From assembly GCA_041674465.1 (NCBI GenBank), contig JBAYVV010000129.1:1-11487 (forward strand): DNA of 11,487 nt, written 5' to 3'. Shown piece by piece: positions 6,734-11,487 of this stretch (within the stretch, counting starts at the first letter, position 1; every line of letters begins with the position of its first letter). Under the pieces are notes generated by a model. The model was not told where the DNA came from and did no database searches. It saw only the letters and a program-made list of their open reading frames with translations. This DNA comes from JACRAR01 sp041674465 (GTDB lineage Bacteria > Pseudomonadota > Gammaproteobacteria > Burkholderiales > Rhodocyclaceae). A program made the position numbers and the translations under genes.

Positions 6734-8104
6734 TCAGTGACGCACGTTGGCAAACGAGCGGCGTGGCGCCCCGGCCAATGGCTGTGGATCAAGCACCCCA
6801 ACGGTCAGACTGTCGTCGCCGAAATAGCGCCTGGCGACAGCCTGAACCTGCTCGGCGGTGACTGCCTTCAGTTTTTCGATGATCCGCTCACTGCTGCGAT
6901 ACGGCAGCCCGATAGCCTCCAGCTGGCCGATTTCCATGGCCTGTGCAAACATCGAATCGAGCTTGTAGACCTGCCCGGCCACCAGTTGCGCCTTGGCGCG
7001 ATTGAGTTCCTCGGCGGTCACGCCCTCGGCCTGCACCTTGGCGATTTCCGCCCGCAGACCTGCCTCCATCTCGGCAACTGTTTTGCCTTCCGACGGCGTG
7101 CCGACGAGATAGAACATGCCGGGACCACGCGCTGACGAGTCGTATTCGGCACCGGCAGAAACCGCAAGGCGCTGTTCACGAACCAGGTGTTTCGAAAAAC
7201 GGGCTGCACCATGACCGGAAAGCACCGCCCCCAGCATCTCAAGGGCATAGGGATCGATGTCTTTTTCCACATCGCGAATGATCGGCGCACGGTAGCCCAT
7301 GATCAGCACCGGCAGCTCAGCGGGAGCTTTGACCGTGATGCGACGAATACCCGCCTGCGCCGGCTCATCCTGCGGCTTGCGCAGCGGCAGCGGGCGCGCC
7401 TTGAGCGTGCCATAGTGTTTTTCGGCGGCTAGAAACACTTCCTTGTGGTCGACGTCGCCAACCACCACCACATAGGCGTTGTTCGGCACGTACCAGCGCT
7501 CGTACCAGTCACGAGCATCCTGGACTGTCATGTTTTCGAGGTCGTTCATCCAGCCGATGATCGGGCGGCGATACGGATGCGCCTGAAAGGCGGCCGCATT
7601 CATTGCCTCGAATAACAGGAACTGCGGTTGGTCGTCGGTGCGCAGCCGGCGTTCCTCCATGACTACCTTGATCTCCTGCTCGAATTCGCCGGCAGAGAGG
7701 TTGAGGTGGCGCATACGATCTGCTTCCAGCGCCATCATTTCGCCCAGTTTCTCCTTGGGCACCTGCTGGAAATAGGCGGTGAAATCACGGCTGGTAAAAG
7801 CATTATCGCGACCACCGGCAGCGGCTACAAGGCGATTGAATTCGCCGGCACCGACTTTTGGCGTCCCCTTGAACATCATGTGTTCCAGCACATGGGCAAC
7901 GCCGGTTGTCCCGTTCGATTCATCCATCGAACCGGCGCGATACCAGACAAAGTGAACGGCAGTCGGCGCGCGGCGATCCTCCTTGACGATCACCGACATG
8001 CCGTTGGCCAGCTTGTGCTCGAAAGGGTTGGCGAAAATGGGGGGCGCAAGCAGTGCGCCAATCAGCCCTACAAGGGGAATAAATACGTGTCTTCGCATGG
8101 TCAT
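6734..8104 (-). CDS. M16 family zinc metallopeptidase, catalytic subunit
   Basis: A 456-residue exported zinc peptidase. A signal peptide covers about residues 1-25 (MTMRRHVFIPLVGLIGALLA then PPIFA). The inverted zinc motif HVLEH is at 71-75 within GVAHVLEHMMFKGT. The third ligand is expected at E150 or E151 of VVMEERRLRTDD, the usual distance away. The second half contains the M16C-type domain, including LSGHGAARFSKHLVREQRLA, and is comparable in length to bacterial processing-peptidase-like proteins. It should cleave peptides or misfolded proteins in the periplasm; the natural substrate is unknown. It is the first gene of the leftward operon, and its stop overlaps the alternative start of the inactive partner. 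ATG 8104 is taken as the start, with a weak AGAAG site upstream; ATG 8098 is a close alternative that removes two residues. Confidence 0.94.
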   Translation of the reverse strand: MTMRRHVFIPLVGLIGALLAPPIFANPFEHKLANGMSVIVKEDRRAPTAVHFVWYRAGSMDESNGTTGVAHVLEHMMFKGTPKVGAGEFNRLVAAAGGRDNAFTSRDFTAYFQQVPKEKLGEMMALEADRMRHLNLSAGEFEQEIKVVMEERRLRTDDQPQFLLFEAMNAAAFQAHPYRRPIIGWMNDLENMTVQDARDWYERWYVPNNAYVVVVGDVDHKEVFLAAEKHYGTLKARPLPLRKPQDEPAQAGIRRITVKAPAELPVLIMGYRAPIIRDVEKDIDPYALEMLGAVLSGHGAARFSKHLVREQRLAVSAGAEYDSSARGPGMFYLVGTPSEGKTVAEMEAGLRAEIAKVQAEGVTAEELNRAKAQLVAGQVYKLDSMFAQAMEIGQLEAIGLPYRSSERIIEKLKAVTAEQVQAVARRYFGDDSLTVGVLDPQPLAGAPRRSFANVRH

Positions 8105-8226
8105 GGGTGGCTTCTGATAAAATTTCGTGCTGAATCAATACACACCGGGCGCAAATCTTAACACTCGCTTGACACTGGCGCCCGCCCTGCAGCCCTGATG
8201 CAAAGCTTCTAAGACCCGGACCCCGC
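8105..8226. promoter_or_regulatory. Divergent intergenic region between the M16 operon and ftsY
   Basis: This 122-bp gap must carry the promoters of both the leftward M16 operon and the rightward ftsY operon. On the plus strand a perfect -35 hexamer TTGACA lies at 8169-8174, but I find no good -10 at 16-18 bp spacing; the nearest, CCTGAT (8194-8199), is at 19 bp and matches three of six. On the minus strand only weak AT-rich candidates are visible, such as TTTTAT near 8118. No clear operator palindrome is seen. Confidence 0.4.
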
Positions 8227-9195
8227 ATGTTTGGTTTCCTGAAAAAACCGCCTACCGAAGACGACACCATCCCCAGCTCGGCGACCACCCCCTCCTGGCG
8301 CGAGCGGCTCAAGGCCGGCCTTTCCAGGACCCGCGCCCAGTTCGGCGGCAAGCTGAAATCCATCTTTGCCCGTGGCAAGGTTGATGACGAACTGCTAGAA
8401 GACCTCGAATCGTTGCTGCTGACCAGTGATGTCGGCATTGAAGCCACCGAACATTTGCTACGCGAGCTGAAAACACGGGCCAAGCGCGACAAGCTGGACA
8501 CGCCGGAAGCCATCCAGCAAGCCCTGGCCGATGCCCTGCACGATTTGCTGCTGCCGTTGGAAAAGCCGCTCGACGTATCCACGCACCACCCCTTCATCAT
8601 CATGATTGCCGGCATCAATGGCGCCGGCAAGACCACATCGATCGGCAAACTCGCCAAGTACTTTCAGACGCACGGCAAATCGGTGTTGCTTGCCGCCGGC
8701 GATACCTTCCGGGCGGCCGCTCGTGAGCAGTTGATGACCTGGGGTGAGCGCAACAACGTCACGGTCATCGCTCAGGACGGTGGCGATCCGGCGGCGGTCA
8801 TCTTTGATGCGATCGGTGCTGCCAAGGCGCGCGGTATCGACATCGTGCTCGCGGATACAGCCGGTCGCCTGCCGACGCAACTGCATCTGATGGAAGAAAT
8901 TGCTAAAGTCCGCCGCGTCATCCAGAAGGCCGAACCGTCGGGCCCGCACGAAACCCTGCTGGTCCTCGACGCCAATATCGGCCAGAACGCGCTGATGCAG
9001 GTGAAGGCCTTCGACAAGGCCATCAACGTCACCGGTCTCGTCGTCACCAAGCTGGACGGCACCGCCAAGGGCGGCGTGCTCGCCGCCATCGCCCGTCAAT
9101 GCCCGAAACCAGTGCGCTTCATCGGCGTTGGCGAAGGCATCGACGACCTGCGCCCCTTTGCTGCACGCGATTTCGTGGACGCACTGTTCGAATGA
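8227..9195 (+). CDS. ftsY: Signal recognition particle receptor FtsY
   Basis: A 322-residue SRP-family GTPase that receives the SRP-ribosome-nascent chain complex at the inner membrane and hands it to SecYEG. After a short N-terminal stretch (1-40) come the helical N domain (about 45-115) and the GTPase G domain. G-domain motifs are GINGAGKTT (129-137), AGDTFRAAAREQL (157-169), DTAGR (210-214), TKLDGTAKGG (274-283) and FIGVGEGIDDLRPF (298-311). The acidic A domain of E. coli FtsY (497 residues) is essentially absent, so membrane binding probably relies on the basic, amphipathic N-terminal region (WRERLKAGLSRTRAQFGGKLKSIF). ATG 8227 has only a weak ribosome-binding site. The stop overlaps the ftsE start (ATGA), making ftsY the first gene of a coupled ftsYEX unit, as in E. 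coli. Confidence 0.97.
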   Translation: MFGFLKKPPTEDDTIPSSATTPSWRERLKAGLSRTRAQFGGKLKSIFARGKVDDELLEDLESLLLTSDVGIEATEHLLRELKTRAKRDKLDTPEAIQQALADALHDLLLPLEKPLDVSTHHPFIIMIAGINGAGKTTSIGKLAKYFQTHGKSVLLAAGDTFRAAAREQLMTWGERNNVTVIAQDGGDPAAVIFDAIGAAKARGIDIVLADTAGRLPTQLHLMEEIAKVRRVIQKAEPSGPHETLLVLDANIGQNALMQVKAFDKAINVTGLVVTKLDGTAKGGVLAAIARQCPKPVRFIGVGEGIDDLRPFAARDFVDALFE

Positions 9196-9845
9196 TCGCT
9201 TGCTCGGGCGTCGGCAAACGTTACCCTGGCGGCCTGACTGCACTGGAAAATGTCAGCTGCGAAATCGGGGCGGGCGAACTGGTCTTCGTCACCGGCCATT
9301 CCGGCGCCGGCAAATCAACGCTGGTCAAACTGATTGCAGCCATCGAGCGGCCAACGTCGGGCAGCATTGTCGTCAACGGGCAAAACCTTGCTGCCCTGCG
9401 CGGCAGCGCGCTGCCGTATCTGCGGCGTAACTTCGGGCTGGTGTTTCAGGACCAGAAGCTGCTCTTCGACCGCAATGCTCTCGAAAATGTGCTGCTACCG
9501 CTGGCCATCATCGGCACCCCGATCGGAGAAGCCACACGACGAGCACAGGCAGCGCTCGACAAGGTCGGCCTGCTTGATCGCGCCAAGGCCAATCCCATTG
9601 CCCTCTCTGGCGGCGAACAGCAACGCTTGGCCATCGCCCGCGCTGTCGCCAATCGACCGGCCATCCTGCTCGCCGACGAACCAACGGCCAATCTGGATAG
9701 CGGCTCGGCTGCCGGCATTCTCGACATTTTCCGGGCCTTTCATCAGGTCGGCGTCACCGTCATCATTGCCACCCACGACCCACAATGGTCGGGGCTGCAG
9801 CACGCCCGCGAGCTGCGTCTGGCCCACGGGACACTTGCAGCATGA
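9192..9845 (+). CDS. ftsE: Cell division ATP-binding protein FtsE
   Basis: A 217-residue ABC ATPase that pairs with FtsX at the division septum and drives activation of periplasmic murein hydrolases. All ABC motifs are present: Walker A GHSGAGKST (35-43), Q-loop Q86 in VFQDQKLL, signature LSGGEQQR (138-145), Walker B ILLADEP with its catalytic Glu (158-164), D-loop, and switch His H195 (ATHD). The VFQDQKLLFDR segment is characteristic of FtsE. The open frame extends upstream to 9099 inside ftsY, but ATG 9192 gives the family-typical N-terminus and a four-base ATGA overlap with the ftsY stop, implying translational coupling. Length is within a few residues of E. coli FtsE (222). Confidence 0.97.
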   Translation: MIACSGVGKRYPGGLTALENVSCEIGAGELVFVTGHSGAGKSTLVKLIAAIERPTSGSIVVNGQNLAALRGSALPYLRRNFGLVFQDQKLLFDRNALENVLLPLAIIGTPIGEATRRAQAALDKVGLLDRAKANPIALSGGEQQRLAIARAVANRPAILLADEPTANLDSGSAAGILDIFRAFHQVGVTVIIATHDPQWSGLQHARELRLAHGTLAA

Positions 9846-10741
9846 GTGCCTGGCTCAACCAGCACCTGATGGCCCTGCGCGATGCCCTGCGTCGCCTCGC
9901 GGCTACCCCCCTGAACACGGCGCTCTCACTGTTCGTGATCGGCGTCGCCCTGACCCTGCCGGCCGCTGGCTGGCAAGTCATCGACAACGTCCAGCGCATC
10001 GCCAGCAGCGCTTCCGGCGTACAGCAGATCAGCCTGTTCATGGCGCTCAATGCCGAGCGTAAGGACGTTGCGGAAATCGAGTCTCGCCTCAAGCTGGCAG
10101 CGGCAGGCCGCTGGCACTTTGTCCCCCGCGATACCGCCCTGAAGCGCCTGCAGGGTACGGCCGGAATGGCTGACCTTGTCACCAGCCTGCCGAAGAACCC
10201 GCTGCCCGACGCTTTTGTCATCGAGCCACTGGATACCTCACCGGAGGCCATGGCGAAAATGGCCAAAGACATGGCTGACTGGCCGAAAGTGGCGCATGTG
10301 CAACTCGACGCCGCCTGGGTCAAGCGCTTCGATGCCTTGCTACGTATCGCCCGGCTCGCCGTCAGCCTGCTGGCTGCAGTATTTGCGGTGGCGCTGGTCG
10401 TGGTGACCTTCAACACCATTCGTCTGCAGATTCTTGCTCATTCCGCTGAAATCGAGGTGGCGCGGCTGATTGGCGCCACCGACGGCTGGATTCGGCGCCC
10501 CTTCGCTTATTTCGGCGCCATTCAGGGGCTGCTGGGTGGTTTCTTGGCGGTGCTGCTCGTGCTGCTTGCCAGCCACCTGATGGCATCGCCGGTGGCCGAA
10601 CTGGCCGAGCTTTACGGCGCCACGTTCACCCTTCAGGGCCCTTCGGCAGGCCTGGCAGCAGCGCTGGTGGCAGCCGGGGCCGGACTGGGCTGGCTCGGCG
10701 CCCTCCTCTCGGTAAATCTCAGCCTGAGGCATGCCGACTAG
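9842..10741 (+). CDS. ftsX: Cell division protein FtsX
   Basis: A 299-residue inner-membrane partner of FtsE. Predicted layout: cytoplasmic N-terminus, membrane helix about 25-45, periplasmic domain about 46-165 (the part that binds amidase activators such as EnvC in E. coli), then three membrane helices about 170-190, 225-245 and 270-292. The conserved cytoplasmic loop AEIEVARLIGATDGWIRRPF (202-221), which contacts the ATPase, is present. The N-terminal cytoplasmic tail is shorter than in E. coli FtsX (352 residues). ATG 9842 overlaps the ftsE stop (ATGA); the upstream extension to 9785 lies inside ftsE and is not used. No terminator is visible after the stop at 10741; the rpoH CIRCE element begins 15 nt later. 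Confidence 0.96.
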   Translation: MSAWLNQHLMALRDALRRLAATPLNTALSLFVIGVALTLPAAGWQVIDNVQRIASSASGVQQISLFMALNAERKDVAEIESRLKLAAAGRWHFVPRDTALKRLQGTAGMADLVTSLPKNPLPDAFVIEPLDTSPEAMAKMAKDMADWPKVAHVQLDAAWVKRFDALLRIARLAVSLLAAVFAVALVVVTFNTIRLQILAHSAEIEVARLIGATDGWIRRPFAYFGAIQGLLGGFLAVLLVLLASHLMASPVAELAELYGATFTLQGPSAGLAAALVAAGAGLGWLGALLSVNLSLRHAD

Positions 10742-10755
10742 AACCATTTTTGCCA

Positions 10756-10782
10756 TTAGCACTCTATGTCACCGAGTGCTAA
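10756..10782 (+). promoter_or_regulatory. CIRCE operator (HrcA-binding site) upstream of rpoH
   Basis: A perfect inverted repeat TTAGCACTC-N9-GAGTGCTAA, with both nine-base arms exact and a nine-base spacer (10765-10773). This is letter for letter the consensus CIRCE element bound by the heat-labile repressor HrcA, best known in front of groE and dnaK operons. It lies 35 nt before the rpoH start codon and overlaps the best promoter candidate. Repression of rpoH at normal temperature, relieved on heat shock, is the straightforward reading. hrcA itself is not in the window. Confidence 0.95.
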
Positions 10783-10785
10783 AAT
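10756..10785 (+). promoter_or_regulatory. Probable sigma-70 promoter of rpoH, inside CIRCE
   Basis: The -10 candidate TAAAAT (10780-10785, five of six) lies 18 bp after TTAGCA (10756-10761, four of six). The -35 would therefore be the first bases of the left CIRCE arm, and the right arm runs into the -10. Start of transcription would be near 10792, giving a short leader of about 25 nt with the ribosome-binding site. A better -35 (TTGCCA, 10750-10755) is too far away at 24 bp. Confidence 0.55.
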
Positions 10786-10801
10786 GAACTTGTACCCTTT
10801 T

Positions 10802-10806
10802 GGAGG
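10802..10806 (+). promoter_or_regulatory. Ribosome-binding site of rpoH
   Basis: A strong Shine-Dalgarno sequence GGAGG lies 10 nt before ATG 10817 and fixes the start of rpoH. It is the best such site in the window. Confidence 0.85.
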
Positions 10807-10816
10807 ACAACGCCCC

Positions 10817-11487
10817 ATGACGAATGCCCTGGCTCTCCCGATGCCCAGCGCGGTCGGCAATCTGGATGCTTACATCCAGTCGGCGAACCGTTTTCCGATG
10901 CTTACCGAAGCAGAGGAGGTGTCGCTTGCCCGCCGTTTTCGTGACGCGGAAGATCTTGATGCTGCCCGCCAGTTGGTGCTCTCGCACCTGCGGCTGGTGG
11001 TTTCGATCGCGCGCGGCTACCTTGGCTACGGCCTGCCCCACGCCGACCTGATTCAGGAAGGCAATATCGGCCTGATGAAGGCGGTAAAGCGCTACGACCC
11101 GGATCGGGGCGTGCGGCTGGTGTCGTTTGCTATCCACTGGATCAAGGCTGAAATCCACGAATACATCCTGAAGAACTGGCGCTTGGTCAAGGTAGCGACC
11201 ACCAAGGCCCAGCGCAAGTTGTTCTTCAATCTGCGCAGCATGAAGTCGGCCATCGCCCATGAGGCGCATGTCGAGAGCGGTTTTGCCGGCCTCGGGCCCG
11301 AGGAAGTGAAGTCCGTCGCCCGCCAACTCGGCGTCAAGCCCGAGGAAGTGGTCGAGATGGAGACCCGCATGAGCGGGATGGATGTCTCGCTGGAGCCGCT
11401 TTCGGACGACGAGGACGAGCACTACGCGCCCATCGCCTATCTGGCGGCAGACACCAGCGTCGAACCCTCGGTCCAGCTCGAACGCAA
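10817..11487 (+). CDS. rpoH: RNA polymerase heat-shock sigma factor (sigma-32), 5' part
   Basis: The first 223 codons of RpoH, cut by the right edge of the window; the family is about 285 residues. Sigma region 1.2/2 is clear: SHLRLVVSIARGYLGYGLPHADLIQEGNIGLMKAVKRYDP is followed by the promoter-melting and -10 recognition block VSFAIHWIKAEIHEYILKNW. The RpoH box QRKLFFNLR (132-140) separates sigma-32 from other group 3 sigma factors and from RpoD/RpoS. Region 3 follows (PEEVKSVARQLGVKPEEVVEME), and region 4 mostly lies beyond the edge. The product directs transcription of chaperone and protease genes after heat shock. It starts 75 nt after ftsX, as in many proteobacteria. Control by HrcA through the CIRCE element is predicted. 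The reading frame is open to the last base. Confidence 0.97.
   Translation, partial: MTNALALPMPSAVGNLDAYIQSANRFPMLTEAEEVSLARRFRDAEDLDAARQLVLSHLRLVVSIARGYLGYGLPHADLIQEGNIGLMKAVKRYDPDRGVRLVSFAIHWIKAEIHEYILKNWRLVKVATTKAQRKLFFNLRSMKSAIAHEAHVESGFAGLGPEEVKSVARQLGVKPEEVVEMETRMSGMDVSLEPLSDDEDEHYAPIAYLAADTSVEPSVQLER

Noticed and set aside
7628..8161. A 177-codon plus-strand open frame opposite the active M16 gene.
   Set aside because: Antisense to the HxxEH-encoding region, which is clearly the real coding strand.
8458..9243. A 261-codon minus-strand open frame opposite ftsY.
   Set aside because: ftsY is unmistakable on the other strand; this is a reading shadow.
10789..10820. Sigma-32-like promoter (CTTGTA ... 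CCCCATGA) in the rpoH leader, suggesting autoregulation.
   Set aside because: The CCCCAT overlaps the ATG start codon, so transcription would begin inside the gene, and the 18-bp spacing is too long for sigma-32.
10802..10838. Pairing of the rpoH ribosome-binding site GGAGG with TCTCC in codons 6-8, a possible RNA thermometer.
   Set aside because: Only five pairs, one a wobble, across a 27-nt loop; this is expected by chance in GC-rich sequence.

Overview
The window reads as ordinary chromosomal core sequence from a GC-rich betaproteobacterium. The Rhodocyclaceae (Dechloromonas/Azonexus-like) are my best guess. This rests on overall protein character, the ftsY-ftsE-ftsX-rpoH order, a paired M16 peptidase operon divergent from ftsY, and a CIRCE element in front of rpoH. 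I could not run a database search, so the genus is inference. I see no insertion sequence, phage gene, CRISPR array, tRNA or rRNA.

Layout, left to right. (1) Bases 1-285 are the 3' end of mutM (DNA repair). (2) A 652-residue dynamin-like GTPase follows at 380-2338. (3) A membrane CHASE-GGDEF diguanylate cyclase lies at 2412-4016, with a possible promoter of its own. It converges on the next block across a strong hairpin terminator at 4022-4053. (4) A minus-strand operon runs leftwards from about 8104: an active M16 zinc peptidase, a catalytically dead M16 partner, rsmD, coaD, and a YfhL-type 2[4Fe-4S] ferredoxin. The first four genes overlap or nearly abut, and the ferredoxin starts 13 nt after coaD. 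(5) Divergent from it across 122 bp, the plus-strand genes ftsY, ftsE and ftsX are joined by two ATGA stop/start overlaps. (6) rpoH (sigma-32), cut by the right edge of the window, begins 75 nt after ftsX.

How the parts work together. FtsY delivers ribosomes carrying membrane proteins to the translocon, and FtsEX couples ATP hydrolysis to cell-wall hydrolysis at the septum. The M16 pair is predicted to form a periplasmic active/inactive heterodimer. RsmD and CoaD are housekeeping enzymes for 16S rRNA methylation and coenzyme A synthesis.

The most informative non-coding signal is a perfect CIRCE operator (TTAGCACTC-N9-GAGTGCTAA) at 10756-10782, overlapping a plausible promoter of rpoH. It implies that the repressor HrcA controls transcription of the heat-shock sigma factor. 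I found no convincing evidence of a wholly new system. The dynamin-like GTPase beside mutM is the least understood gene here.
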